A stretch of DNA of 64,000 bases from an uncultured Eubacteriales bacterium (lineage in GTDB: Bacteria; Bacillota; Clostridia; Oscillospirales; Acutalibacteraceae): positions 31,963 through 95,962 of the forward strand of contig CAKSGV010000004.1 of assembly GCA_934454845.1 (NCBI GenBank), read 5' to 3'. Below, one piece after another: positions 50,601 through 57,398 of this stretch (positions are counted from its first letter, which is position 1; every line of letters starts with the position of its first letter). The notes under the pieces are model-generated. The model was not told the DNA's origin. It did no database searches and saw only the letters and a list, made by a program, of their open reading frames with translations. The position numbers were made by a program, and so were the translations under genes.

Positions 50601-50638
50601 GAAATATGTTTTTTGGATATTTTCTTAATCTTTTTCAT
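44675..50638 (-). CDS. Giant membrane-anchored surface protein with repeated carbohydrate-binding-like and discoidin-like modules
   Basis: A 1987-residue exported protein. An N-terminal signal or membrane segment (HISFILSAALIIGILFPITN) is followed by four repeats of a beta-sandwich-like unit (about residues 100-255, 345-500, 600-755, 850-1000). Each carries a WYKA/WFKV strand, a W-K-SL-E-FGDNW-type strand and a (T/V)xGSx strand, and is linked by a short helical region. Next are four discoidin (F5/8 C)-like modules (about 1060-1228, 1229-1426, 1430-1578, 1590-1757) with FTEIGVYGE, LRLADLGVCG, VEIQAIGWN and IAEMIVNG ends. A beta-rich region (to 1905), an acidic stretch (DDEDDYDDFDDEEELEEL), one membrane segment (WWIFIVVGAVVVAAAGGACY) and KKRKK follow. 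There is no LPXTG. It probably binds extracellular glycans. No catalytic motif was found. Confidence 0.9.
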   Translation of the reverse strand: MKKIKKISKKHISFILSAALIIGILFPITNLFTKASDPSEADLVSTLKSEWVKMDDYYASVLYANRYRKSSDKTVLNTTAVDKATLTDVLPSGAKLGDKIYTVSIDENITDSISDDLSDVIIETETKGTTNYLFNEMDDIVFWFKVNSGNADFSVAPVNNNWKAANVLRNNKTFNLSNYTVGEWNKFSFKESFGDDWKTLLKEKSEDASFADATDNAGKIARVSVNFGKNASATGDTTADVTFGSVFFTKKAALPEGSDSWDGIKWINYIKTVDFENIYGNYDGVLNAYAQLKVLLQGDPAFALKEAWQKMYSVDMSFCYKAYKYYDSNKVVQSPTIVTTKDESMPESIDIGAGYLTAHITASNTVDSGKISESNRKNLILLDDGAKKRKANADSIADISFWYKATGTEDNAKLKVAIMEGGGSSYVVAQDADIPVNNDGNWYKVSLNDLDPDWIADYVAAGGKADDNIYRVCVAVTNTASGDVSVTSARAYDTVSLPSGSDTWEAVDWVKAALALNLNYYSNTAEFETELAKLANEYAAEVAAYNLREAWGNLQVSSDLQSVPFRFHDSDGIAAANGSGKYPNLFYKNTGGYVSGPEGVDLGNGYNKIDITAVSSDFTHNTFLAEFLNGNGNYSKGLPAGVIKDAYFWYKAEGTDAGATLKFRINVRAKGDFEVPATTAVISDGEWHKVSLYELLGENWTDAVKSDGIPLSTCTSTNSADELYRFIVSINGSATGSVTMGSVHYNTAYILTSEQQNAKPADLALMAKKFDRSSIVGGNIQAFEDALALLMEEVKGDLAIANMKDAWDEPYKVLNTGKSLNPIRFWNSNGEVKTKSAENYPDYKAVPDTGIDGVSKDKLGSYVNTLKITEATLVTDKKYFEKNTMLLEVDGDSVTFSKNLYDVTVWYKAKNASADTKFAIKLVPKIAGTTTEIGTFSPIVDGAWHKLSLHETFGDNWADKLGDSTSALVYRMYVNIQNTTGEFTFGSATMDKKDILDSYPSNTDSWNIADWAHKAGKVDLTGYSNTDNFKECLRVLCELRDQNNISRSSYRKDYSTAADFATDFNTVKYEDNILKKATLTTSHFDGLDYDDNFKVNDSQTALLTDSIIDTDVEMSTANYGTGAHTDLIYKFNGDAVISDIVLVHSQTEALRNAKISVYASDNMVDLSSPASLLANIDNSEGKQVNTLNFDGFLSVECNYLMIRVTIPAVDMAQYDSVLRFTEIGVYGEVTAYTVKTGNYGSVDLNNIGTNLLKDNTKIKIQSENSPKQNWVNAMPTYKISTLTDNDPTTRCGFYTQTRISAPTQDENNCYLFIIFDLGRTYTIDTVFVNGCTGISGATQGAYEFYASTEVNNITTRDHKVFSYDNTATGDNTGDATQVFTIAGGGVVARHIAFKFTKPLSNPELFAKMYADSGYALRLADLGVCGTVYNKPLKLVNLLSHVPMTLYSGLNASSPMGEDEYNGTTHMNAADDNYTTVAAVNRNGKALNYVYDLSADQKLTQLKINTQTANIKHVKIYASDEQETIWRSDKLVYEYNGTATDVISKYYDSAPLAARFLRFEILDTVSDAFDPVEIQAIGWNTQEFTYMNFMQENEAAAYLMTEQNGQYAIASTKMNKFTPSWTSLDKMYPFSKAFDYDFESVADIYGGSVSKGRSLNFLFDLETTKSVDQIIYRAGSYIDYWPTNVKLYMGTDDAELFKADAVPVKTINKTDIENGIYEYTMVPKAAQFIRIEIEEAACPYYDPDKIGLVIAEMIVNGLEQVGRVNENGYAKVFEDESSKIQVGIVAKNENDAYSGVADMEIIRRAPDSGDLLDAKEKGLMILSDVYEIYLLDNNGSIVSDIDGRSIDIKIPTNIFEGKISDEYFVAQIIGGSLTILECDIVDGYYVIRLDSLDDLVFTLVMFTEYPDEDADTPDDEDDYDDFDDEEELEELDDGNGSSRRVKKIIVRRGSSDFEYWWIFIVVGAVVVAAAGGACYYFFIFKKRKKGEE

Positions 50639-50660
50639 ATCATTTTACTCCTCTCTAAAT

Positions 50661-53384
50661 TTACTGCTTTGCAACAAATGTGCAAACCGCGTCTGCAGGA
50701 TTTGTTGAATTGACCGCTTTGGTTTCAATGGATTCCGGGATATAATCATAGGAATTGGAATTTCCGCCCTCGATTGTCCAGCCTTTGATTTTTTCCTTGG
50801 CGGAATCGCGGTTATTGGTATTTCCGATCTTTATATCTCTTGTGAGATCGTCAAAACTCTTAGGCAAATAAGATTGATAATATTTTATATTCGGAATATA
50901 TCTGAATACTCTAGAAACGGTGGTTTCAACTTTCGAATCATTCTTATATTTGAAGTTTACTTTAAAGCCTATCGAAACGATAACGATAGCATAACCGCTC
51001 TTATTGCCGTTTTCATATTTGATTTTGATTGCGATAGTATCGCCGACCTTGGCATTGGCGTCGGCTGTGTATGTAACAGTAGAACCGGTAGATGAACTTA
51101 AAGTTCCTTTAAGATCATCTGTCAAACCGTAGCCCGCGCCGTGGTAAGCGGTGCCGGAAAGATCATAAGTGGCGTTAACGCCTGTATTTGCCGTGTCAGT
51201 GTAGGTATAAGCCGATTTTGTATTCCATTCGTTAGGAGCTCTGCCGACTATCTCCCAGGTAACATTTGCTTTCTGTGAATCGGAAGCAGTCTGTTTACCC
51301 GTCGAATCGGGGTCGCTGATGCCATAGATATTAAGTACGCTTAAATCAACAGTTCCGCCGGGAAGTACCGGGAAATCAATAGTTTCATACTCGCTTATTT
51401 GCTTAGTTGTTGTATCTGAAGTAAATTTTCCGTCCTTATCGACAGTTCCGGTGTTTGTATCGTTATATTCGGACTGAGCCCACTCTTTAGTTGTGCTCAT
51501 TTCAAGCTGAACTTCTTCTTCAATAGATGTGTAAACGACTATATACTGATTCGACTTAACATTATTACCGTCAGCGTCGGTCTGGTCGACAGAAGACGGG
51601 AAACCGGTTGTATCGCTGATAGTTCCGTTATCATTTACGGTAAGAATTTGATCGGCGGGGGCCAAAATCGCGTTAGGTCCGCCTAAAGTGTTTCCGCCGA
51701 GATCGGTGTAACCACTGTAATAGTTTGTGGTTTCGAGATATCCATCACCGTCAACATCGCCCTGGCAAACAAATACATGGCGGCGGAATTTTGTTCCTGC
51801 AGCCGGCTTGTCGGCGCCTGTGAATTTGATTTCGACAGCTCTGTCGGCCTCAGAGGGACCAACATTCATAAGAACTGTATAACCCTGCTTATCGGCAGCC
51901 GATTTAGAGGTGGACTTATAAGCCGAAGCTATAATATCAGTCTGCGTAGGATCATTCCCCGTAAGGTTCGAGCCTGCAACGGTTATATCGTAAACCTTGC
52001 TGTGATCGGGCACATAGCGGTAAGTTAAACCTCTTGTTGCCCATACAGTCGATACCATGTAGGTTCCTTTGGAAGGAACGGCGGTGTCACATATATCTGA
52101 ACCGGTCTGGGTAACGTTCATCGGATCGGGGATCATTTCGCCGAAATAAAACCAATATGCCGAGCCGGAAGAGCCCGCATTTGTGTGAGCGATAACCTGC
52201 GCGGCTTCGTTATATTCAAAATTTTGCATTCTGATGTTCGATCCGTCAAGGTTACCTGCACCGAACTCATTTATGTAAATGCGTTCTTTTGAGAAATCAA
52301 CATATTCATCGGTTCCCAAATATTTATATTCATCGGAAACATATTCGCATAGTTGCTTTGTGAGACCGTAAACACCGGAAGTATCTTTTTTTGTATAGCT
52401 TACATCCTCGGTTTTATCAAAATATCCGGCTCTGACATTATCTTGATATTCGTGCGTTGCAAGATAATCATAAACAGCCGAGCCTACAGCGCGGTTTTTA
52501 TATTTAATATTATTAGTATCCGCAGCTTTATCAGCCTCTGTAACACGGCAATTTGCCGCGATGTATGATATGAATCCCGTGATTGGAGCTTCGGTTACAT
52601 ATCCTGCAAGGTCAACTCCGCAAATTCTGACATACTTATCCTCGTCGGACTGATCACGGTAACCTTCCTCTGCCAAAGCCTCGTGCATTTTCTTAACCAT
52701 TTGAGAATAATAAATTCTCTTATCGAAGAATGCCTCGAAGTTTCCGCCGTTAACCTCATTATAGAATGATACCATTCTGATATTATCAAAACCGAGATTA
52801 TCGGCATACTTAATTATAGCTGCGCCAAGCTTACCGAAAGCTTCAAGATTTCTCGGAGCGGAACGGGTGCCCGCTTGGGATAACTCAACATTCTGAATTC
52901 CGAACCACGAAGACATAGCGCCCTTCGTTGTTACACGACCGCCCATATTGAGCTGAACTCGTGTTCCCGTCTCGTGATACATCTTTACCTTACGCATAAA
53001 GTTCTGGAACTCAACGCTCTCAAAATAGAAATCGCCTGCAAGATATTTTGCTTCCTGCGTTGCGGCGTCATCATTAAGATTTACCGCCCACTGAGGCAAG
53101 AACATCATACGCATATATGACGGCTCGAGTGTTGCATTCCTCTTTTCAGTGACGAGCTCATAGGCGTCATTCATATTATAATAATACGGGCCAACCCAAT
53201 GGTTATTGCCGACGCCCTCGTAATCCTCGTTGATCACCTTATCGGTATTAACGGTGACAAGCCTTGTTTCTTTAGACGCAGTTGACCAATTTCCGGCAAA
53301 AGCACCGGAAACAACGGCCGCGCTCAAGGCTATTACCACTGTAAGCACCGCAGCGGTGATGCGCTTTGAAAACGATTTTTTCAT
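50661..53384 (-). CDS. Secreted clan GH-A-like glycoside hydrolase
   Basis: A 907-residue secreted protein. The signal peptide (RITAAVLTVVIALSAAVVSG) is followed by a (beta/alpha)8-type catalytic half. The likely acid/base Glu210 is in VSFYNEVNGGN and the likely nucleophile Glu373 in RIYINEFGAGN, the N-E / E-F-G pattern of clan GH-A families such as GH39, GH30 or GH5. The C-terminal half (about 450-907) is beta-rich, with Ig-like segments and one Ca-loop-like DVDGDGYLE. There is no membrane anchor or sortase motif, so it is released or held by partners. It is 22 nt before the giant surface-protein gene. The substrate is unknown. Confidence 0.78.
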   Translation of the reverse strand: MKKSFSKRITAAVLTVVIALSAAVVSGAFAGNWSTASKETRLVTVNTDKVINEDYEGVGNNHWVGPYYYNMNDAYELVTEKRNATLEPSYMRMMFLPQWAVNLNDDAATQEAKYLAGDFYFESVEFQNFMRKVKMYHETGTRVQLNMGGRVTTKGAMSSWFGIQNVELSQAGTRSAPRNLEAFGKLGAAIIKYADNLGFDNIRMVSFYNEVNGGNFEAFFDKRIYYSQMVKKMHEALAEEGYRDQSDEDKYVRICGVDLAGYVTEAPITGFISYIAANCRVTEADKAADTNNIKYKNRAVGSAVYDYLATHEYQDNVRAGYFDKTEDVSYTKKDTSGVYGLTKQLCEYVSDEYKYLGTDEYVDFSKERIYINEFGAGNLDGSNIRMQNFEYNEAAQVIAHTNAGSSGSAYWFYFGEMIPDPMNVTQTGSDICDTAVPSKGTYMVSTVWATRGLTYRYVPDHSKVYDITVAGSNLTGNDPTQTDIIASAYKSTSKSAADKQGYTVLMNVGPSEADRAVEIKFTGADKPAAGTKFRRHVFVCQGDVDGDGYLETTNYYSGYTDLGGNTLGGPNAILAPADQILTVNDNGTISDTTGFPSSVDQTDADGNNVKSNQYIVVYTSIEEEVQLEMSTTKEWAQSEYNDTNTGTVDKDGKFTSDTTTKQISEYETIDFPVLPGGTVDLSVLNIYGISDPDSTGKQTASDSQKANVTWEIVGRAPNEWNTKSAYTYTDTANTGVNATYDLSGTAYHGAGYGLTDDLKGTLSSSTGSTVTYTADANAKVGDTIAIKIKYENGNKSGYAIVIVSIGFKVNFKYKNDSKVETTVSRVFRYIPNIKYYQSYLPKSFDDLTRDIKIGNTNNRDSAKEKIKGWTIEGGNSNSYDYIPESIETKAVNSTNPADAVCTFVAKQ

Positions 53385-53765
53385 AAAACGACCCTCTCTT
53401 AAATTAGTTAAATTTTCTTTTTTACAACTTTTTATCTGATTTTAAATACTGCAAAATGGGTGCTGTAATCCCTTTAGTGCTATTTTATTATAATCAATAT
53501 CAATAAAAAATGCAATACAATTTCGGAAAATTTTTTTATTTTTTTGTGCTAAATAAACAAGGTTTGTTAATTATTTACAAATTTGAGTTAAACTTTTATC
53601 TAAAATGACCTATAGCGGATTTAGCTGTCTCAATATATTGTGTTTCGTCAGATTTCGACCACAAACTCAAAATTTTGCAACACACAGATTTAATATATCT
53701 TTTTAAGTATATTATATATAAATCCATTATATTATTATGTAAAAACACCGCATAAAAGTTGTAAA
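53385..53765. other. AT-rich intergenic region upstream of the GH-A gene
   Basis: No gene was found in this stretch of about 380 nt. It holds the GH-A promoter (53487-53515) and its leader of about 95 nt. Further upstream it is very AT-rich with no clear hairpin, and at its end is the terminator of the small gene on the other side. The sequence TATATATAAATCC and similar words occur, without a pattern I can name. Confidence 0.6.
53487..53515 (-). promoter_or_regulatory. Promoter of the glycan gene cluster
   Basis: TTGCAT (53515-53510), 17-bp spacer, TATAAT (53492-53487), reading into the GH-A gene about 95 nt downstream. No obvious operator or catabolite-response (cre) element was seen. Confidence 0.7.
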
Positions 53766-53807
53766 AAAATTGCTTAAAAGGTTTGAGTAAACCTTTTGAG
53801 CAATTTT
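53766..53807 (-). terminator. Terminator after the small membrane-protein gene
   Basis: AAAATTGCT-AAAAGGTTT and its complement form a 19-position stem with one G-T-type mismatch around GAGT. The minus-strand product ends in AATTTTTTT. Confidence 0.85.
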
Positions 53808-53836
53808 CTTAGGTTAAGCGGTCCTTTTTAATTTTA

Positions 53837-54019
53837 TCAGCCTTTAAACATTGTGGAAACGCCGTCTGCAAAATCGCTCACTGCTCTTGCTACTTTGGAA
53901 GCACCTTTTGTGATATTGTGGCGATCTTTCATCATAAATTTACCGATACAGGTAGCCGAAGCTCCGACAGCCATTCCTATTCCGAGACCTTTTACAAGTG
54001 ACATAGTTTTATTTTGCAT
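53837..54019 (-). CDS. Small glycine-zipper membrane protein
   Basis: A 60-residue product: MQNKTMSLVKGLGIGMAVGA, then ASATCIGKFMMKDRHNITKG, and an amphipathic tail ending STMFKG. The Gly-rich hydrophobic stretch (GLGIGMAVGASATCIG) resembles a glycine-zipper membrane segment; small proteins of this look are frequent hypotheticals in Clostridia. I start at 54019, where AAAGGAGG lies 7 nt upstream; the longer frame to 54052 runs through that site. A hairpin can hide this ribosome binding site (listed separately). It follows rfbC by 48 nt. Function unknown. Confidence 0.7.
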   Translation of the reverse strand: MQNKTMSLVKGLGIGMAVGASATCIGKFMMKDRHNITKGASKVARAVSDFADGVSTMFKG

Positions 54020-54026
54020 AAAATAA

Positions 54027-54060
54027 CCTCCTTTAAGGATATTATTACCCAAAAAGGAGG
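54027..54060 (-). promoter_or_regulatory. Hairpin hiding the small protein's ribosome binding site
   Basis: On the minus strand CCTCCTTT (54060-54053) is the exact complement of AAAGGAGG (54034-54027), the Shine-Dalgarno of the small gene, with an 18-nt loop. Pairing would block translation and could respond to temperature, a small RNA or a protein. Confidence 0.5.
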
Positions 54061-54066
54061 ATTAAA

Positions 54067-54618
54067 TCATTTTTTATAATCTTTAAAAGCGGGATGAAGC
54101 TTATCTTTATCGGAAAGCTTTATTTCCATACCGTTAGACAAAGGCCATTTTATACCGATATCTGGATCGTTCCACATAAGGCCGCCCTCATCGTTCGGAT
54201 GATAGAAATCATCGACCTTATAGACAAATTCCGCCACATCGGAAAGCACGAGGAAACCGTGGGCAAAGTTTTTAGGGATAAAAAACTGCCTTTTATTTTC
54301 CTCCGAGAGGATAACGCCCTCCCATTTACCGAAAGTGGGCGAGCCCTCTCTTAAATCCACGGCGACATCGAAAACTTCGCCTTTTATGCAGCGCACAAGT
54401 TTAGACTGGCTGAACTGCTTTTGAAAGTGAAGTCCGCGAAGAACGCCTTTTGTGGACATAGACTGATTATCCTGAACAAAATCAACGGTGATACCGCCCT
54501 TTATAAAATCCTCTTTCTGATAGGTTTCCATAAAATAGCCGCGGTTGTCGCCGAAAGCGGTCGGCTCAACGATCAAAACGCCGTCAATGGAAGTTTTTAT
54601 AAAATTAAACTTACCCAA
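54067..54618 (-). CDS. rfbC: dTDP-4-dehydrorhamnose 3,5-epimerase
   Basis: A 183-residue cupin enzyme, third step of dTDP-L-rhamnose synthesis. Motifs: GVLIVEPTAFGDNRGYFMET, VQDNQSMSTKGVLRGLHFQ (catalytic His), and KNFAHGFLVLSDVAEFVYKV. It lies 3 nt after rfbB in the order rfbD-rfbB-rfbC, following a glycosyltransferase. RfbA, which makes dTDP-glucose, is not in the window. Confidence 0.95.
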   Translation of the reverse strand: MGKFNFIKTSIDGVLIVEPTAFGDNRGYFMETYQKEDFIKGGITVDFVQDNQSMSTKGVLRGLHFQKQFSQSKLVRCIKGEVFDVAVDLREGSPTFGKWEGVILSEENKRQFFIPKNFAHGFLVLSDVAEFVYKVDDFYHPNDEGGLMWNDPDIGIKWPLSNGMEIKLSDKDKLHPAFKDYKK

Positions 54619-54621
54619 AGC

Positions 54622-55689
54622 TCAGATCTCCTTTTTAGCGCTGTACATTTTATCATAGTATTTCTGATAATCGCCGTTTACAACATTCTGTATCCATTCT
54701 TTATTTTCAAGATACCACTTTAAGGTCTTCTTTATTCCTACTTCAAAGCAGGTTTCGGGATACCAGCCGAGCTCGTCTTTTATCTTCTGAGGGTCAATAC
54801 CGTATCTGCGGTCATGACCTTTGCGGTCGGTAACATGCTTGATCATATGCTCGCCGACCTCGCTGTCAACATTTTCCTTAATATATTCTATGATGGATTT
54901 AACTATAAATATATTCGGCTTTTCGTTGTGACCGCCGACATTGTAGACCTCGCCGAGTCTCCCGTTCCTCAAAACCATATCAATAGCCTTGCAGTGGTCT
55001 TCTACATAGAGCCAATCCCTTATCTGCATACCGTCGCCGTAAACCGGGAGATCCTTGTGCTGTAAAGTATTGTTCATAATAAGCGGAATAAGCTTTTCGG
55101 GGAACTGATAAGGACCGTAGTTATTCGAGCAGCGAGTGATATTTACCGGAAATTTATAGGTATCGCCGAACGCCTTAACAAAGAAGTCCGCCGAAGCTTT
55201 TGACGCGGAGTACGGTGAATGGGGATCGAGAGGAGTGGTTTCCATAAAGTATCCTGTTTCGCCCAAAGAGCCGTAAACCTCGTCTGTAGAAACCTGGAGA
55301 TATTTAACTCCATCTTTATATTTATCGTCGCCGACAGTCCAAGCGACCTTTGCGCACTGAAGCATATTTACAGTGCCCTCAACATTTGTTTTAACAAATA
55401 TTTCGGGGTTTGTAATACTGCGATCGACATGGCTTTCCGCTGCAAAATTGACAACATAATCAATTTCGTTCTCTGCAAAAATTTTGCTTATCGCTTCTCT
55501 GTCGCAGATATCAGCCTGAACGAATGTATATCTCGGGTTGTTTTCAACGCTCTTTAAATTTTCGAGATTTCCCGCATAGGTGAGCTTATCGACATTTATT
55601 ATCTTAACATCGTCATATTTACCCAACATATACATAACGAAGTTAGAGCCGATAAATCCGGCGCCGCCTGTAACAAGATATGTTTTCAT
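54622..55689 (-). CDS. rfbB: dTDP-glucose 4,6-dehydratase
   Basis: A 355-residue extended SDR enzyme, second step of dTDP-L-rhamnose synthesis. It has the NAD-binding TGGAGFIGSNFVMYML, HVDRSITNPEIFVKTN, QVSTDEVYGSLGETGYF, and the catalytic YSASKASADF. Nothing essential is missing. It is preceded by rfbD (4-nt gap). Confidence 0.96.
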   Translation of the reverse strand: MKTYLVTGGAGFIGSNFVMYMLGKYDDVKIINVDKLTYAGNLENLKSVENNPRYTFVQADICDREAISKIFAENEIDYVVNFAAESHVDRSITNPEIFVKTNVEGTVNMLQCAKVAWTVGDDKYKDGVKYLQVSTDEVYGSLGETGYFMETTPLDPHSPYSASKASADFFVKAFGDTYKFPVNITRCSNNYGPYQFPEKLIPLIMNNTLQHKDLPVYGDGMQIRDWLYVEDHCKAIDMVLRNGRLGEVYNVGGHNEKPNIFIVKSIIEYIKENVDSEVGEHMIKHVTDRKGHDRRYGIDPQKIKDELGWYPETCFEVGIKKTLKWYLENKEWIQNVVNGDYQKYYDKMYSAKKEI

Positions 55690-55693
55690 AAAA

Positions 55694-56575
55694 TCAGTCC
55701 TCCACTTTGCTTATATATTCATTAAGCGCGGTTTTCCAGTCGCGCATATAATTTCCTACGCTGCATTTAAGCGCGAGATTTTCAAGTGACGAATATTCCG
55801 GCCTTTTCGTGGGGCTTTTATATTCCTCGCTTGTGCAGGGCAAAACTTTTCCCTCAAATCCCGAAAGTTTGGCTATCTCGCTTGCAAAATCATACCATGA
55901 GCATTCGCCCTCGCCTGTGCAGTGATAAATTCCGTATTCCTCGGTAACGCCGAGCAAAAGAAGATGGTGTGCTAAATCGTTTGCATTGGTGGGGTTGCCC
56001 CTCTGATCATTTACAACGGTAATCGATCCTTTTTCTCTAAGCACTCGTCTTACTGTCTTTACAAAATTCTTTCCTATATATCCGTAAAGCCATGAGGTTC
56101 TGACGATAAAGGTTTTATCGTTAAACGCGAGCGCGTATTTTTCGCCCAAAGCCTTTGAAGCTCCGTAAACGCTCTGCGGATCTATCATATCCCATTCTTT
56201 ATAAGGCTTTGTGCCGTTTCCGGCAAACACATAATCGGTTGAGATATGCACGAATTTTGCATTTGCAAGCTTTGCCGCCATAGCGAGATTTCTGACTCCC
56301 GCGGCATTTACCTTATAAGCTGTTTCAAGCATTGTTTCGCATCCGTCGACATTCGTCATAGCGGCGCAGTTAAAAATAATATCGGGATTTTCCTTTGATA
56401 CGAATTCTTTGACCGCCTCAAGATCTGTGATATCAAGAGTATCCACATCGACGGCTGAAACCTCGGCGTTTTTATATTCGCCGGGGATATCGCCTATCTC
56501 GCTTTTTAACGATTTCAATATGGACTGCAATTCATTTCCGAGCTGACCTTTACAGCCGGTTATCATAATCTTCAT
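55694..56575 (-). CDS. rfbD: dTDP-4-dehydrorhamnose reductase
   Basis: A 293-residue SDR enzyme, last step of dTDP-L-rhamnose synthesis. Motifs: MIKIT-type start MKIMITGCKGQLGNEL, HISTDYVFAGNGTKPYKE, and the catalytic YGASKALGEKYAL, then IVRTSWLYGYIGKNFVKTV. It lies 13 nt after the glycosyltransferase gene. The rhamnose is probably used for cell-wall polysaccharide. Confidence 0.95.
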   Translation of the reverse strand: MKIMITGCKGQLGNELQSILKSLKSEIGDIPGEYKNAEVSAVDVDTLDITDLEAVKEFVSKENPDIIFNCAAMTNVDGCETMLETAYKVNAAGVRNLAMAAKLANAKFVHISTDYVFAGNGTKPYKEWDMIDPQSVYGASKALGEKYALAFNDKTFIVRTSWLYGYIGKNFVKTVRRVLREKGSITVVNDQRGNPTNANDLAHHLLLLGVTEEYGIYHCTGEGECSWYDFASEIAKLSGFEGKVLPCTSEEYKSPTKRPEYSSLENLALKCSVGNYMRDWKTALNEYISKVED

Positions 56576-56588
56576 AATTAAAAATTAC

Positions 56589-57350
56589 TCACTTTCGCTT
56601 GAATAAAAATTTAAATGCCGATGAAAGATGAATTAAAAAATATTTAAGCTTTTTAGCACTTGACCTGTCCCACATATGGGTAACTTCAAACTGCGGGGCA
56701 ATAACCGTTCTGCCGTAAGACTGTGCCCTTAAAGTAAGGTCCGCATCTTCCAAGTACATAAAAAACCGCTCGTCAAACCCGCCTAAAGCCTTAAATACCT
56801 CGCTTCTTATGCACATAAAGCATCCGGAGCAAAAATCAATATCGGTAACTTTATCTAATTTATCGTTTTTCCTCGTATACTCATCGCGGATTCGCTCGCA
56901 GAATTTAAAAACACCTGCAAGTCTGCCTAAAAATAAGTATTTTGCCGTGGGTTTTCTTTTAGGCAGATACTGCTCTGTTTTATCAAAATTAAGAATCCTC
57001 GGCATTAAAAGCGCAATATCAGGGTTTTCATCCATAAAATCGGCGATACCGCTTAAAACATCCGATGAAATTTCAATATCGGGATTGATTATAAAATGAT
57101 AATCGCTCATTTCATAATTAAAAATTTTATTGTGAGCGGCTCCGAAGCCTATGTTTTTGCCTATTTCGACAAAGCATAAATTTTCGTCTTTTAAAGCTTC
57201 CTTAGTGCCGTCATCCGATCCGTTATCAAAAACATAAAGGCTGAGATCCCTGCCTTTCGTGTTTTTTAAGATACTCTCGCACGCTTTTTTGGTGAGCGGA
57301 GCGGAATTGTAGCTGACAATAGCCGCAGTTAAACCTTTTTTATCGGAGAT
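56589..57350 (-). CDS. Family 2 glycosyltransferase with no normal start codon
   Basis: A GT-A fold glycosyltransferase, rhamnosyltransferase-like. The open frame continues upstream of the first ATG (57110) with the expected N-terminal motifs: AAIVSYNS, VFDNGSDDGT and NIGFGAAHNK. The acceptor side has DYHFIINPDIEIS and FCSGCFMCIRSEVFKALGGF, then RFFMYLEDADLTLRAQSYG. No ATG, GTG or TTG lies before the N-terminal strand in this frame. AAGAGGTGA is followed 9 nt after its GAGG by ATC (57350-57348), where a start codon would be expected. So it either starts at a rare AUC or lost its start by a point change. Starting at 57110 would remove the nucleotide-sugar site. It precedes rfbD and probably transfers rhamnose or a related sugar. 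Confidence 0.7.
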   Translation of the reverse strand: MSDKKGLTAAIVSYNSAPLTKKACESILKNTKGRDLSLYVFDNGSDDGTKEALKDENLCFVEIGKNIGFGAAHNKIFNYEMSDYHFIINPDIEISSDVLSGIADFMDENPDIALLMPRILNFDKTEQYLPKRKPTAKYLFLGRLAGVFKFCERIRDEYTRKNDKLDKVTDIDFCSGCFMCIRSEVFKALGGFDERFFMYLEDADLTLRAQSYGRTVIAPQFEVTHMWDRSSAKKLKYFLIHLSSAFKFLFKRK

Positions 57351-57366
57351 TTTTATTCACCTCTTA

Positions 57367-57395
57367 ATTTTAGCATACTTAAAAAATATATTCAA
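57367..57395 (-). promoter_or_regulatory. Promoter of the glycosyltransferase-rhamnose operon
   Basis: TTGAAT (57395-57390), 17-bp spacer, TAAAAT (57372-57367). The ribosome binding site AAGAGG starts 2 nt after the -10, so the leader is very short. Confidence 0.55.
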
Positions 57396-57398
57396 CGG

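Noticed and set aside
44675..50638. LPXTG sortase anchor on the giant protein
   Set aside because: The end has a membrane helix and basic tail, but the sequence before it is acidic with no LPXTG-like motif.
57345..57360. A 1-bp frameshift in the A5 run with a GTG start for the glycosyltransferase
   Set aside because: It would give a nice N-terminus, but the GTG is part of the ribosome binding site AAGAGGTGA, which leaves no such site upstream of it. A changed start codon explains the sequence better, although the frameshift is not excluded.
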